Assembly (NCBI GenBank): GCA_027311065.1 | Contig: DAICZP010000142.1 | Location: 1-45,358, forward strand | Source of the DNA: Thiomonas sp. | GTDB taxonomy: Bacteria > Pseudomonadota > Gammaproteobacteria > Burkholderiales > Burkholderiaceae_C | DNA: 45,358 nt | Direction of reading: 5' to 3' | Part shown: positions 7,846 through 18,966 of the stretch, one piece after another | Numbering within the stretch: the stretch's first letter is position 1 | Layout: each line of letters starts with the position of its first letter | The notes under the pieces: model-generated | Told to the model about the DNA's origin: nothing | The model's input: only the letters and a program-made list of their open reading frames with translations | Database searches by the model: none | Translations under genes and position numbers: made by a program

Positions 7846-8940
7846 ATGCCTACATCCTCCGCGCTTCTGCGCTTCAGCGCCCGCCTCGTCTTGCCGCTGG
7901 CACTGGCCGCGGTCCTTCTGCCTGCCTGCAGCCGCCATGCATCGGCCCCCGCAACGTCTGCGCCGCGCGTCGTCGTGGCGCCCACGGTGCTGTTATCGGC
8001 GCATGATCGGCAGGACCTCACCTTTGTCTCCGGCGTGGTGATGTCGAGCAGTCAGGTCCAGGTCGCATCCCGACTCATGGGGTATATCCGTGCGGTCAAC
8101 GTCCATGAAGGTCAAACGGTCAAGGCCGGACAGTTGCTGCTTCAGGTCGATCCCAACGATATCCAGGGGCAGGTGATTCAGGCGCATTCGGGGTTGGCCC
8201 AGGCCGAGGCGAATCTGGCCAGTGCGAAGGCCGACCTGGTGCGCTTTGGCAATCTTTTCAAGGATGACGCGATTCCGCGTCAGCAATGGGAGCAGGTCCA
8301 GCTGCGTTACAAGGTCGCAGAGGAACAGGTTGCCGCCGCGAAGGCCGGCTACGCCATGGCCGGTTCGCAGATGCGTTATGCGAGTGTGACGTCGCCGATC
8401 GACGGTGTGGTCGTCCAGAAACTTGCGAACGCCGGCGACCTTGCCGCTCCTGGTCGTCCGCTGCTGATCATCGAAGGGCAGGGCAGGTTGCAGGTGCGGG
8501 TGCAGGTGCCGGACGCAGTGTTTCCCCACATCCATATCGGAGATACGGTCAACGTTGAATCTGGTGCCATCGAGGTGTCGGCGCGCATTGCGGAAGCCGT
8601 GCCAGTCGCCGATCCCGTCAGCCATACCCACACCGTCAAGCTCGATCTGCCTTCTGCTGCAGGTCTGGACAGTGGCAGTTTCGTCCGGGTCGGATTCGCG
8701 CTGGGCACGGCCTCGCAGTTGCGGGTGCCTGCAAGCGCAGTGGTCGACCGCGCCGGCATGACCGGCGTATTCGTGGTGGATGCGCGGGGCCTGGCGCATT
8801 TTCGCCTGGTTCGCCTTGGCGCCCGCACCGGTGACACCATGGACGTGCAGGCAGGATTGAACGCCGGTGACACGGTCGTGACGGGCAATCTCGACGCCGT
8901 GGAAAACGGTGTACGTATCGGCGGAGGCAACCGTGGTTGA
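7846..8940 (+). CDS. RND efflux periplasmic adaptor (HlyD/membrane-fusion family), lipoprotein
   Basis: 364 aa from ATG 7846. The signal LVLPLALAAVLLPAC is a lipobox, so the protein is likely lipid-anchored to the inner membrane facing the periplasm. The lipoyl half-motifs (GYIRAVNVHEGQTVKAGQLLLQVD and ASVTSPIDGVVVQKLANAGD, each only partly quoted in function here) flank an alpha-hairpin, followed by beta-barrel and membrane-proximal domains, the usual adaptor order. The frame stays open to ATG 7771, which overlaps the TolC stop, but that start would put 25 polar residues ahead of the lipoprotein signal. It ends overlapping the RND start. Confidence 0.92.
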   Translation: MPTSSALLRFSARLVLPLALAAVLLPACSRHASAPATSAPRVVVAPTVLLSAHDRQDLTFVSGVVMSSSQVQVASRLMGYIRAVNVHEGQTVKAGQLLLQVDPNDIQGQVIQAHSGLAQAEANLASAKADLVRFGNLFKDDAIPRQQWEQVQLRYKVAEEQVAAAKAGYAMAGSQMRYASVTSPIDGVVVQKLANAGDLAAPGRPLLIIEGQGRLQVRVQVPDAVFPHIHIGDTVNVESGAIEVSARIAEAVPVADPVSHTHTVKLDLPSAAGLDSGSFVRVGFALGTASQLRVPASAVVDRAGMTGVFVVDARGLAHFRLVRLGARTGDTMDVQAGLNAGDTVVTGNLDAVENGVRIGGGNRG

Positions 8941-11900
8941 CCATGCATCGCTGAACAGCGCGGGTCGACTCGCGCGCGCCTTCATCAGTTCCAAGATCAC
9001 AGCGCTGGTGATGCTGGCGCTGACCCTCGCGGGACTGGGCGCGCTGGCTGTGACCCCGCGTGAATACAACCCGCAAATTGTGGTCCCGGCGGCCAACATC
9101 ATCGTCGCCAAACCTGGCGCCGGCCCGGAAGAAATCCATGCACTGGTCGTCAAGCCGCTGGAGGCGGTCATGGCGTCGATGTCCGGCGTCGATCACACTT
9201 ATGGGTATGCGACCAGCGATTTTGGCGTCGTCACCGTGCAGTTCAAGGTTGGCGAGGACCAGGAGCGCGCAGCCTGGTCAAGATGTACAACCAGTTGATG
9301 CAGAACCTCGATCGCATCCCGCCCGGGGCGATGCAACCGGTGGTCAAACCCATCGACGTCGACGATGTACCCATTCTCACGCTCACGCTTTCGTCCTCCA
9401 CCCTGGATGGGTCGGCATTGCGAAGCGTGGGTGAAAAAATTCTCGCGCACCTGCGCAACGTCCCCGGTGTATCGTTCACTGAGGTGGTGGGCGGAGCGCC
9501 GCGGGCGGTGAATGTCTGGATTTCTCCGGCGAAGCTGGCTGCGGCGGGTATTTCGCTGCAGCAGCTCGAGCAGGTGCTGCAGGGTAGCAACGCCGCGGCT
9601 CCGGTCGGTCACGTCGTCGACGCGAATCAGGTCAGTCCGGTCCGCATCGACAGCTTTCTCGGGGACGCCCGGCAGGTTGGCGATCTCCTCATCGGGGCGC
9701 CCAACGGACGACCCGTTTATTTGAAGGACGTCGCGCGTGTCGAAGATGGCCCCGAGCAGGTCGACAACATGTCGCACTTCGCCTTCGGGCCTGCTGCCAA
9801 GGGTGCGCCGCATGGTCAGGAACTGAGCGCGGTGACGTTGTCCATCGCCAAGAAATCGGGTACCAACGCGGTGGTGGTGGTCGACGCTGTGCTGCGCAAG
9901 CTCGACGTCATCAAAGCTTGGGCCTTGCCCCAGGACGTTCGGGTCACGGTGACACGCAATGATGGTCGCAAGGCCAACGAGGCCGTCAACACCTTGGTCG
10001 AGCACCTTGGGGTGGCCATCATCAGCGTCACGCTGCTGCTGTGGTTTTTCCTCGGCTGGCGCGAGGCTGGCATTGTCACACTGACCGTGCCGTTGACGCT
10101 GTTCGCGGTCATGATCGTGGATTTGATCGTCGGGCAGACCATCAACCGCATCACGCTGTTTGCACTCATCTTGTCGCTGGGACTGCTGGTGGATGGAGCG
10201 ATCGTGGTGATCGAGAATATCCATCGCCATCTCCACCACGGCGCGCCCGGCGACTTCGTCGATACAGTCGTGACCGCGACCAACGAGATCGGCAATCCGA
10301 CGAACATGGCCACGCTCGCGGTGATCCTGGCTTTCGTGCCGATGGCGTTCGTGACCGGGATGATGGGGCCGTTCATGCGTCCGATCCCGATCAACGTCCC
10401 GGTAGCGATGATCGCATCCTTGTTGCTGGCCTACACCGTGGTTCCTTGGGCAGCGCGCGTATGGCTGTCGAAAAAGGCGGCACAGCAGGCCTTGCGGCAC
10501 AGCGCGCCGTTGGAGGAGGATGCGGGCACGTCGTCGTCCGCCCACCGCCCCGACAGGCTGCACGCGGCCTATCTGTTCGTCATCGAGCCCTTGCTGCGCA
10601 ACCGTACGCGTCGCAATGTGATGCTGCTTGCGGTGCTTGCGCTGCTCGTCGGCGCGATGCTCATGCCAGCGTGGCAGTTCGTGCGGCCGTCCGGCATGAA
10701 TGGTCCGTTGTCACCGCTGGGCGTCGAGCTCAAAATGCTGCCGAATGACAATACCTCGACGTTCCTGGTCGAGGTGGATACTCCGGCTGGTTCATCGCTG
10801 GAAGGTACGGACGCGGTCGCGCGCGCGGTCGGCGACGTTCTGGGCGCCATGCCCGATGTGGTGGACTATCAGACCTACGTCGGGGAGGCCGCGCCGATCG
10901 ATTTCGCAGCCCTGGTCCGAGGCGACATGCTGGCGCGTGGCGACAATATTGCACAGATTCGCGTGAACCTCACGCCGAAGGAGGATCGCAGCCTGAGTTC
11001 GCACGCCATCGTGCAGGACCTGTACGCGCGCCTGGCGCCTGTCCGGGCGCGCTATCCGTCCACGCATATCAAATTGTTCGAGACACCCCCGGGGCCGCCG
11101 GTGCGCGCCCAGGTCATGGCTGAGCTTTATGGTCCCGACTATGCGCAGCTGCGCACCACCGCCAGCCACGTCGTGCGTGCCTTTGATGGCACTTATGGCC
11201 TCATGAACCAGGATGATTCGGTGACCACCACGGCGCGCGAATACCGCATCGTCATCGACCGCCAGAAGGCGGCGATGTCGGGCCTCGCTCCCGGTCAGGT
11301 GATCCAGCTGCTGCATGATTATGTTTCGGGCCTGAAGGTGGGCGCCGTGCACGATGCGCGCAGCGATGAGCCGGTGTCGATCGTGGTGCGGGTGCCGCGC
11401 GACCAGCGCCAGACGCCGCAGCAATTGCTCGACATTCCGGTGCTTGGCGCGCAGGGCCGCGTGATGCCGTTGTCGGCGATCGCCCATATCGAGCCCGGGA
11501 CCGTGGCCAGGCCGATCTACACCCGTGACCAGCATCCGGTGGTGTACGTCAGCGGGGAAATGGTGCGATCCAGCCCCGTCTATGCGACGTTGAGCCTCAA
11601 CAGCAAACTGGACCGCCATCGTCTCCCCGATGGCACCACGTTGACCACCGGTAACCTGGGCTTCCGTGAGACACCCGCGTCCGATCTCAAAGGCAACCTG
11701 TTGCTGTGGGGCGGCGAGATGCGGCTGACCCTCGATGTGTTCCGTGATCTCGGCTCGGCGTTTCTGGTGGCGCTGGTGTTCATCTACCTGTTGCTGGTCG
11801 CCTATTACCGCTCGTTCATGCTGCCGTTCATTGTGATGGGGGCCATTCCCCTTACGTTGATTGGCGTGTTCCCGGGACATTGGCTGACGCAGCAAGCATT

Positions 11901-12240
11901 TACAGCCACCTCGATGATCGGCGTGATTGCGCTGGCGGGAATTGTGGTGCGCAATTCGCTGCTGTTGATTGATTTCATCCTGGAGTACCGCGCACGCGGA
12001 TACAGCTTGCATGATGCTGTGGCCCAAGCGGGTGCCGTCCGCCTGCGTCCCATCCTGCTGACCGCGCTGGCAATCATGCTTGGCTCGGCCATCATGATCA
12101 CCGACCCGGTATTCGGCGGGTTGGCCGTCTCACTGATTTTCGGAACTCTGCTCTCGACCATTCTGACCCTGATCGTGATTCCACTGCTGTACTACATCTG
12201 GCAGATTCGCGTCGTCGAGCCCGTGCGCATCGGAACCTAG
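8933..12240 (+). pseudogene. RND efflux permease (AcrB-like), interrupted by a 2-bp frameshift
   Basis: Starts at GTG 8933 with GGAGG at 8923-8927 and overlaps the adaptor stop. The N-terminal frame reads well to KVGEDQER, then becomes AAWSRCTTS and stops at 9298. The frame two bases over resumes as SLVKMYNQLMQNLDR and runs to 12240. The break is an extra GC in the GCGCGC at 9265-9270; removing it restores about 1,101 codons, normal for RND pumps. All other landmarks are intact: two large periplasmic loops, TM4 LLVDGAIVVIENIH, and the C-terminal TM block. TM4 has one Asp, where AcrB has an Asp pair. It could be a genuine recent mutation, a phase-variable site or a base-calling error. Substrate unknown. 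Confidence 0.85.
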
Positions 12241-12249
12241 GAGAATCAA

Positions 12250-12474
12250 ATGACAGTCGAACGTTATATTCGCGTGTTTGCCGGGGCATTCATCGTCGTG
12301 TCGCTGGTGCTCGGTGCCCCAGCCAGTCCCTTGTACGTTTCGTCCTGGTTTTTGTGGTTCACGGCATTCGTGGGCCTGAATCTTTTTCAGTTCGGATTCA
12401 CCAACCTGTGTCCGATGGCGACCATTCTGAAAAAGCTCGGCGTGCGCGAATCCATGGCATGTGGCGGGAACTGA
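12250..12474 (+). CDS. DUF2892 (YgaP-like) small inner-membrane protein
   Basis: 74 aa with two hydrophobic helices (about 8-28 and 32-50) and the DUF2892 pattern FTNLCPMATILKKLG, also found fused to rhodanese in YgaP. AGGAG lies just before the ATG and overlaps the RND stop. Two cysteines (in NLCPM and the C-terminal MACGG) face the same side. DUF2892 proteins often sit beside CsoR/CstR or rhodanese genes in sulfur and persulfide operons, so this operon may respond to reactive sulfur or metal (inference). Family call is good, role is unknown. Confidence 0.85.
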   Translation: MTVERYIRVFAGAFIVVSLVLGAPASPLYVSSWFLWFTAFVGLNLFQFGFTNLCPMATILKKLGVRESMACGGN

Positions 12475-12585
12475 TTCGGTGCGGGATGCTCTACAGGGCA
12501 TGGACCATCCCGGTATCATGCAAAAGGACCCACCATGACCAAAGGTCGAACCGCACCGAAGGCCGTGCGCCCAGGAGAGCCCCTC

Positions 12586-12876
12586 ATGTCTGTTCTCACC
12601 AACCAAGCATCGCGTACTGACATTCTCAACCGCCTCAAGCGGGCCGAAGGTCAGCTTCGGGGCGTGCAGCGCATGATCGACGAGGGCGAGCCGTGCCTGA
12701 AAGTCGCGCAACAGCTCTCTGCCGTGCGCAAGGCGCTGGACAGCACGTTCGTGCGCATGACGGTCTGTTACATCGAGCAGGAACTTGATTCACGTCTCGA
12801 GGGAACACCCGCCGAGAAAGGCCGCCTTGACGCGATGATGGAGGAGATGGAAACCCTGCTCGCGCGAATGACCTGA
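12586..12876 (+). CDS. CsoR/RcnR/FrmR-family (DUF156) transcriptional repressor
   Basis: 96 aa all-helical regulator of the metal/persulfide/formaldehyde-sensing family, with the typical ILNRLKRAEGQLRGVQRMI helix. Cys37 matches the first ligand of copper CsoR, but the usual His and second Cys positions (25 and 29 residues later) are Tyr62 and Glu66. A second Cys sits at 61 instead. So the copper ligand set is absent, and a two-cysteine sensor is plausible. Both ATG 12586 (AGGAGA ahead) and ATG 12535 (AAAGGA ahead) have good ribosome sites; 12586 fits the family length. It probably represses the operon from 6279-6296. Its stop is 6 nt from the convergent mnmA stop. Confidence 0.88.
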   Translation: MSVLTNQASRTDILNRLKRAEGQLRGVQRMIDEGEPCLKVAQQLSAVRKALDSTFVRMTVCYIEQELDSRLEGTPAEKGRLDAMMEEMETLLARMT

Positions 12877-12882
12877 CGTGGC

Positions 12883-13968
12883 TCAGGCGGCGGCGTCAAT
12901 GATGCCGCCGCCGAGGCAGATCTCGCCGTCGTACAGGACTGCCGACTGGCCCGGCGTGACAGCCCACTGATCCTGCGCAAATTCCAGTTGCATGTCCTGC
13001 GTATCGATGGCGCTGATGCGGCAGTTCGCGTCCGCTTGCCGATAGCGTGTTTTCGCGCTCGCATGCGCGCCGCCAGCCGGCGCCGTTCCCGACACCCAGC
13101 TCAGATCGGTGGCGCGCAGGGTGTGGGTCCGCAACCATGCATGATCGTGTCCCTGCGCAACGTAAAGGGTGTTTGATTCCACATCCTTGCGAGCGACGAA
13201 CCATGGTTGCCCGCTGCCGTCGCGACGTCCGCCGAGTCCAATGCCCTTGCGCTGACCCAGGGTATAAAACGCCAGTCCCATATGTTCCCCCACCACGTTC
13301 CCTTCGGGCGTTTTCATCGGCCCCGGATGCGTCGGCAGGTAGCGGTTGAGAAAGGCGCGGAAGGGGCGCTCACCAATGAAACAGATGCCGGTCGAGTCTT
13401 TCTTGCCGGCATTGTGCAGGCCGATCGCGGTGGCGATGCGGCGTACCTCGGTCTTGGGCAGTTCGCCCACCGGAAACAAGGTGCGCGCGAGTTGGGTCTG
13501 GTTGAGTCGATGCAAAAAGTAGCTTTGGTCTTTCGTGGGGTCAAGGCCACGCAGCAACTCGAAGCCGTGCATTCCCTCGCGGACGCGGGCGTAGTGGCCG
13601 GTGGCGATGTTCTCCGCGCCAAGCCGCATCGCGTGATCCAGGAAGGCCTTGAACTTGATCTCGGCGTTGCAGAGGACATCGGGGTTGGGGGTACGCCCGG
13701 CGGCGTATTCGCGAAGAAATTCGGCGAATACGCGATCCTTGTATTCGGCGGCGAAATTCACCGCCTCGATGTCGATTCCGATCAGGTCGGCGACGCTGAC
13801 GGCGTCAAGCCAGTCCTGACGCGTCGAGCAATACTCTGAATCGTCGTCATCCTCCCAGTTTTTCATGAACAGGCCGATGACTTCATAGCCCTGTTGCTTG
13901 AGCAGCCATGCCGAGACCGAGGAGTCCACGCCTCCGGACATGCCGACGACGACGCGCCGGCCCGTCAT
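12883..13968 (-). CDS. mnmA: tRNA-specific 2-thiouridylase MnmA
   Basis: 361 aa. The N-terminal PP-loop [15 protein letters not shown] binds ATP. The catalytic cysteines are C100 (NPDVLCN) and C196 (STGICFIGE). The enzyme puts the 2-thio group on wobble U34 of tRNA for Lys, Glu and Gln, taking sulfur from the IscS/TusE relay. The C-terminal beta-barrel with [12 protein letters not shown] is complete. Its start overlaps the Nudix stop by ATGA, and the two genes are also neighbours in E. coli (nudJ-mnmA). Confidence 0.97.
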   Translation of the reverse strand: MTGRRVVVGMSGGVDSSVSAWLLKQQGYEVIGLFMKNWEDDDDSEYCSTRQDWLDAVSVADLIGIDIEAVNFAAEYKDRVFAEFLREYAAGRTPNPDVLCNAEIKFKAFLDHAMRLGAENIATGHYARVREGMHGFELLRGLDPTKDQSYFLHRLNQTQLARTLFPVGELPKTEVRRIATAIGLHNAGKKDSTGICFIGERPFRAFLNRYLPTHPGPMKTPEGNVVGEHMGLAFYTLGQRKGIGLGGRRDGSGQPWFVARKDVESNTLYVAQGHDHAWLRTHTLRATDLSWVSGTAPAGGAHASAKTRYRQADANCRISAIDTQDMQLEFAQDQWAVTPGQSAVLYDGEICLGGGIIDAAA

Positions 13969-14429
13969 CGCGCCAGCAGACCAGGGTCTGTATGGATGAT
14001 GTCAAGGGGATAGCTGCGGCCGGCGAGGTGGTCTTCGACGCACTGCACGACCAGCGGGCTGCGATGCATTGCGCGGCTGGCGCGAACCTCATCCGGGGTC
14101 AACCAGACGCGTCGGACGATGCCGACATCCAGGGTGCGGCCCGCGATCGGTTCCCCGACCTTGCCGCGAAACGCAATGCGCAGGTAGGTGACGTCTGCGC
14201 GCCCCGGTGCAAGATAAATCCCCAGTAAAGCCTCGGGGCGGAACGCGCAGGCGGTCTCTTCGAGTGCTTCCCGGATGGCGCCGTCGAGCGGCGTTTCGCC
14301 TGCCTCGAGGTGGCCGGCCGGATTATTCAGACGCAGGCCGTCTGGGGTGTGTTCTTCGACGAGGAGAAAGCGACCATCGTGTTCGACGATCGCCGCCACC
14401 GTTACACTGGGATGCCAGGAATCACGCAT
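13965..14429 (-). CDS. Nudix hydrolase, NudJ-like
   Basis: 154 aa from [16 protein letters not shown]. The Nudix box [20 protein letters not shown] is intact with the catalytic Glu residues, preceded by LNNPAG. NudJ-type enzymes hydrolyse nucleoside di/triphosphates and the thiamine intermediate HMP-PP. The coupling to mnmA through ATGA and the same pairing in enterobacteria support NudJ. An upstream start at 14507 adds a basic stretch outside the family and is rejected. It is divergent from the transhydrogenase operon. Confidence 0.9.
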   Translation of the reverse strand: MRDSWHPSVTVAAIVEHDGRFLLVEEHTPDGLRLNNPAGHLEAGETPLDGAIREALEETACAFRPEALLGIYLAPGRADVTYLRIAFRGKVGEPIAGRTLDVGIVRRVWLTPDEVRASRAMHRSPLVVQCVEDHLAGRSYPLDIIHTDPGLLAR

Positions 14430-14586
14430 GAGCGCAGATCTGAGTATCTGATCAGGTATTGTCGCTTTTTTCTCGGCACGCGTGATCCGGACCCTGCGAC
14501 TTTGCATCTCATCGACGACAATCGAGGGTTAAACATTTGTGTATTTTTTTTGATTCATCGTACCTTTCGTGGACAAGGAGACCCTG

Positions 14587-15708
<1,122 letters not shown>

Positions 15709-15761
15709 GCCCAGCTCCGCGATCGTGTGAATCAACGTACCCAAGAAACCAGGATCCGATC

Positions 15762-16073
15762 ATGCATGACGTTTCCCCACTGCTGATCAACATGACCATC
15801 TTCGTGTTGGCGATTTATGTCGGATATCACGTCGTATGGACCGTCACCCCCGCCTTGCATACTCCGCTGATGTCGGTGACAAACGCGATTTCGGCCATCA
15901 TCATCGTGGGCGCCATGCTCGCCGCGGCGCTGACGGTCACCCCCGTGGGGCGCGTCATGGGGATGCTGGCGGTGGGAATGGCGTCGGTGAACGTATTCGG
16001 TGGGTTTCTGGTGACACGCCGAATGTTGAGCATGTTCAAGAAGAAAGAGCGCACGCCGGCGAAAGCCCATTGA
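15762..16073 (+). CDS. pntAB: NAD(P) transhydrogenase subunit alpha part 2 (membrane)
   Basis: 103 aa, three hydrophobic helices (about 8-25, 38-58, 62-82) and a basic C-terminus ([11 protein letters not shown]). It corresponds to the membrane tail of E. coli PntA and makes part of the proton channel with PntB. AGGA precedes the ATG. It lies 53 nt after pntAA and 37 nt before pntB, a three-gene operon. Confidence 0.93.
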   Translation: MHDVSPLLINMTIFVLAIYVGYHVVWTVTPALHTPLMSVTNAISAIIIVGAMLAAALTVTPVGRVMGMLAVGMASVNVFGGFLVTRRMLSMFKKKERTPAKAH

Positions 16074-16110
16074 ACAGGGCTTTAACACAGAATTTGCGTA
16101 AGGACATTCC

Positions 16111-17550
16111 ATGACCCTCAGCATGAATCTGGTCACGCTTCTTTATCTGGTGGCCTCGGTCTTCTTCATCCAGGCATTGAAAGGCCTGTCGCATCCCGCG
16201 AGTAGTCGTCGTGGGAACCTGTTCGGAATGGTCGGCATGGCGATCGCGGTATTGACCACGGCTGCGCTCGTTGTCAACATCGGCGGCGAAAGCGGTGTCG
16301 CCGGTCTCGGCTATGTGTTGGTGGCGCTGGTGATCGGAGGCGCAATCGGCGCGACCATGGCGCGTCGCGTGCAGATGACCAAGATGCCCGAATTGGTTGC
16401 CTTCATGCACAGCATGATCGGCCTGTCCGCGGTGTGTATCGCGATCGCCGAAGTCGCTGAGCCCCATGCCTTCGGCATTGTGGCGCGCGCGGGCGATGCA
16501 TTGCCATACGGCAACCGTGTCGAGTTGTTCATCGGCGCCATTGTGGGGGCAATCACGTTCAGTGGTTCCGTGATTGCTTTTGGAAAGCTCTCGGGAAAAT
16601 ACAAGTTTCGCCTGTTCCAGGGCGCACCGGTACGCTTTTCAGGTCAGCACTGGATCAACCTGGTGCTGGCACTGACGACCCTTGGCCTGGGCTTGGCGTT
16701 CTGGGACGATGCGCAATGGGCGCCCTTCCTGCTCATGCTCGCGGCGGCGTTCGTGCTTGGCGTGCTGATCATCATTCCGATTGGTGGCGCAGACATGCCG
16801 GTCGTGGTGTCGATGCTGAATAGCTATTCTGGCTGGGCAGCTGCCGGGATCGGCTTCTCGCTCGAGAACAGTATGCTGATCATTGCCGGGAGTCTGGTGG
16901 GTTCGAGCGGCGCCATTCTCTCTTACATCATGTGCAAGGCGATGAATCGTTCGTTCTTCAACGTGATTCTTGGTGGCTTCGGTGCCGAGGCGGGTGTCGT
17001 GGCAGCGACCGATGGCGCACAGCGCACTGCGAAATCCGGCAGTGCCGATGACGCGGCGTATATCCTTGGTAATGCGGAAAGCGTGATCATCGTCCCGGGT
17101 TACGGACTGGCGGTGGCGCGCGCGCAGCATGCGCTCAAGGAACTGGCGCAGAAGCTGACCGAGCGAGGGGTCAGCGTCAAGTATGCCATTCACCCGGTTG
17201 CGGGGCGGATGCCTGGTCATATGAATGTGCTGCTGGCGGAGGCGGAGGTCCCCTACGACCAGGTGTTCGAAATGGAGGACATCAACCCCGAATTCGCGCA
17301 GGCAGATGTCGCTGTCGTCCTTGGAGCGAATGACGTGGTGAATCCCGCCGCGAAGAATGATCCGAAGTCGCCGATTGCAGGAATGCCTATTCTTGACGCC
17401 TACAAGGCTAAAACCGTCATCGTCAACAAGCGATCGATGGCGACGGGTTATGCGGGTCTTGATAACGACCTGTTCTACCTCGACAAAACCATGATGGTGT
17501 TCGGGGATGCGAAGAAGGTCATCGAAGACATCGCAAAAGCGATCGAATAG
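16111..17550 (+). CDS. pntB: NAD(P) transhydrogenase subunit beta
   Basis: 479 aa. The first ~290 residues hold about nine membrane helices, and the last ~180 form the NADP-binding domain III, with GYGLAVARAQHALKELA, YAIHPVAGRMPGHMNVLLAE and GANDVVNPAA, ending YAGLDNDLFYLDKTMM. Together with the alpha parts it couples proton entry to NADPH formation. AAGGA is properly placed before the ATG. A strong intrinsic terminator follows 20 nt after the stop. Confidence 0.96.
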   Translation: MTLSMNLVTLLYLVASVFFIQALKGLSHPASSRRGNLFGMVGMAIAVLTTAALVVNIGGESGVAGLGYVLVALVIGGAIGATMARRVQMTKMPELVAFMHSMIGLSAVCIAIAEVAEPHAFGIVARAGDALPYGNRVELFIGAIVGAITFSGSVIAFGKLSGKYKFRLFQGAPVRFSGQHWINLVLALTTLGLGLAFWDDAQWAPFLLMLAAAFVLGVLIIIPIGGADMPVVVSMLNSYSGWAAAGIGFSLENSMLIIAGSLVGSSGAILSYIMCKAMNRSFFNVILGGFGAEAGVVAATDGAQRTAKSGSADDAAYILGNAESVIIVPGYGLAVARAQHALKELAQKLTERGVSVKYAIHPVAGRMPGHMNVLLAEAEVPYDQVFEMEDINPEFAQADVAVVLGANDVVNPAAKNDPKSPIAGMPILDAYKAKTVIVNKRSMATGYAGLDNDLFYLDKTMMVFGDAKKVIEDIAKAIE

Positions 17551-17570
17551 CACATGACATCAATATGTTG

Positions 17571-17596
17571 AAAAGGCTCCCTTGTGGGGCTTTTTT
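17571..17596 (+). terminator. Intrinsic terminator of the pnt operon
   Basis: AAAAGGCTCC (17571-17580) pairs with GGGGCTTTTT across the loop CTTGT, ten pairs with two G-U wobbles, and ends in a T6 run (17591-17596). It begins 20 nt after the pntB stop and separates the operon from the H-NS gene. Confidence 0.8.
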
Positions 17597-17631
17597 CAAA
17601 AGGGGGAAAGTTGAATTATCATTCAGAGATT

Positions 17632-17653
17632 CGAGCGCCCATCCTGGCGCTCG
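17632..17653 (+). repeat. Hairpin in the H-NS gene leader
   Basis: CGAGCGCC (17632-17639) and GGCGCTCG (17646-17653) form an 8-bp perfect stem with a 6-nt loop, 21 nt before the H-NS ATG and just ahead of its AGGAG site. It may affect mRNA stability or translation. No T-run follows. Confidence 0.4.
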
Positions 17654-17674
17654 CTTGAACCCAGGAGAACCCCC

Positions 17675-17977
17675 ATGTCGTCTTACAAGGAACTTCTCAG
17701 CCAAATCGAAGCGTTGAAGCAGCAAGCGGAAGCGCAGCGCAAGTCGGAAATTTCGAATGTTGTGGCTGATATTCGAGCCAAAATGCAGGAATACGGGATC
17801 ACGGCAGCGGATCTGGGCTCGGGAAGCCGCGTTTCTCGCAACAAAGGCACCACGGTTGCTGCAAAGTATCGCAACCCGAGCACCGGGGATACCTGGACGG
17901 GTCGTGGCAAGATGCCGAAGTGGCTGCAGGCTGAAGTGGGCACGGGCAAGCGCAAGGAAGATTTCCTGATCGTCTGA
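17675..17977 (+). CDS. H-NS family nucleoid protein (Bph3/BpH3 type)
   Basis: 100 aa. The N-terminal half is a charged coiled-coil oligomerisation region (MSSYKELLSQIEALKQQAEA onward). The C-terminal domain contains KYRNPSTGDTWTGRGKMPKWL, the DNA-binding loop and tryptophan motif of H-NS, with TGRGKMP in place of the E. coli QGR core. It binds AT-rich DNA and silences transferred genes. It has its own leader and terminators on both sides, so it is monocistronic. Confidence 0.95.
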   Translation: MSSYKELLSQIEALKQQAEAQRKSEISNVVADIRAKMQEYGITAADLGSGSRVSRNKGTTVAAKYRNPSTGDTWTGRGKMPKWLQAEVGTGKRKEDFLIV

Positions 17978-18008
17978 GCCCGCAGGCGGCCGATCGTTGG
18001 ATTGTCGT

Positions 18009-18045
18009 CACGCCGGCGAGGCCTTGCCCGCCGGCGTGTGTTTTT
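18009..18045 (+). terminator. Intrinsic terminator after the H-NS gene
   Basis: CACGCCGGCG (18009-18018) and CGCCGGCGTG (18029-18038) make a perfect 10-bp stem with a 10-nt loop, followed by TGTTTTT to 18045. It lies 31 nt after the stop and before the mla operon. Confidence 0.85.
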
Positions 18046-18090
18046 GTCGGTGAGGCGTGCGGCAAGCCTGATTTCCCGAGGGTCAATAGA

Positions 18091-18966
18091 ATGACTCATT
18101 CTTTCCCCAGGGTTGTCCCGGGTACCCAGGAACGTTCGCGCATGCCATCCAACGCCCAGCATCCATTGGTCGAATTCGACACCGTCGATTTCGGCTATGA
18201 CGCCAGCCTCGTGCTGCGTGGTGTGTGCCTCCGCGTCGATCGCGGTCAGGTGGTCGCCATCATGGGTGCCTCTGGTGGCGGCAAGACCACCGCGCTGCGC
18301 CTCATTGGCGGGCAGGTGCGTGCCTCGGCGGGAACCGTGCGTTTCGATGGGATCGACCTCGCGCACATGCGCCATGCCGAGTTGTTCGCGGCGCGTCGGC
18401 GCATGGGCATGCTGTTCCAGATGGGCGCGTTGTTCACGGATCAAACGGTATTCGACAATGTAGCTTTCGCCTTGCGCGAGCACACGGACCTTCCCGCGTC
18501 GATGATCCGCGACCTCGTGCTCATGAAGCTTCAGGCGGTGGGTCTGCGCGGTGCCCGCGATCTCTATCCGGCCCAGCTCTCCGGCGGCATGGCACTGCGC
18601 GTGGCCATGGCCCGCGCCGTGGTGCTCGATCCCGCGCTGGTCATGTATGACGAGCCATTTGCCGGACTCGACCCCATATCCCTTGGAATCACGGCGCGCC
18701 TCATCCGCACGCTCAACGATGCGCTCGGATTGACGAGCATCGTGGTTTCCCATGATGTCGATGAAACCTTCGCGATCGCCGACCGCGTATTCGTCCTCGG
18801 GAATGGAACCTTGATTGCCGAGGGGACTCCCGACGAGCTGCGGGGAAGCCATGATCCTTTGGTACGACAATTCGTCCGGGGAGAGCCAGATGGACCTGTG
18901 CGATTCCACTATGCGGCGGCCCCTGTGGAGTCAGATCTTCTCACTGCGGCCGGAGGTCGGCGATGA
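18091..18966 (+). CDS. mlaF: Phospholipid transport ATP-binding protein MlaF
   Basis: 291 aa ABC ATPase with Walker [10 protein letters not shown], signature [14 protein letters not shown], Walker [14 protein letters not shown] and H-loop VVSHD. It powers the MlaFEDB complex in the inner membrane, which moves phospholipids between the membranes. Start 18091 has GAGGG ahead; ATG 18142 (MPSNAQHP) has AGGA ahead and gives a more usual length, so the first 17 residues are uncertain. The order F-E-D-A-C-B with overlaps shows an operon. Confidence 0.94.
   Translation: MTHSFPRVVPGTQERSRMPSNAQHPLVEFDTVDFGYDASLVLRGVCLRVDRGQVVAIMGASGGGKTTALRLIGGQVRASAGTVRFDGIDLAHMRHAELFAARRRMGMLFQMGALFTDQTVFDNVAFALREHTDLPASMIRDLVLMKLQAVGLRGARDLYPAQLSGGMALRVAMARAVVLDPALVMYDEPFAGLDPISLGITARLIRTLNDALGLTSIVVSHDVDETFAIADRVFVLGNGTLIAEGTPDELRGSHDPLVRQFVRGEPDGPVRFHYAAAPVESDLLTAAGGRR

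Noticed and set aside
12482-12512. Hairpin (CGGGATG/CATCCCG) between DUF2892 and CsoR genes, considered as a riboswitch
   Set aside because: Only a 7-bp stem with a 17-nt loop and no aptamer-like structure; too little to name.
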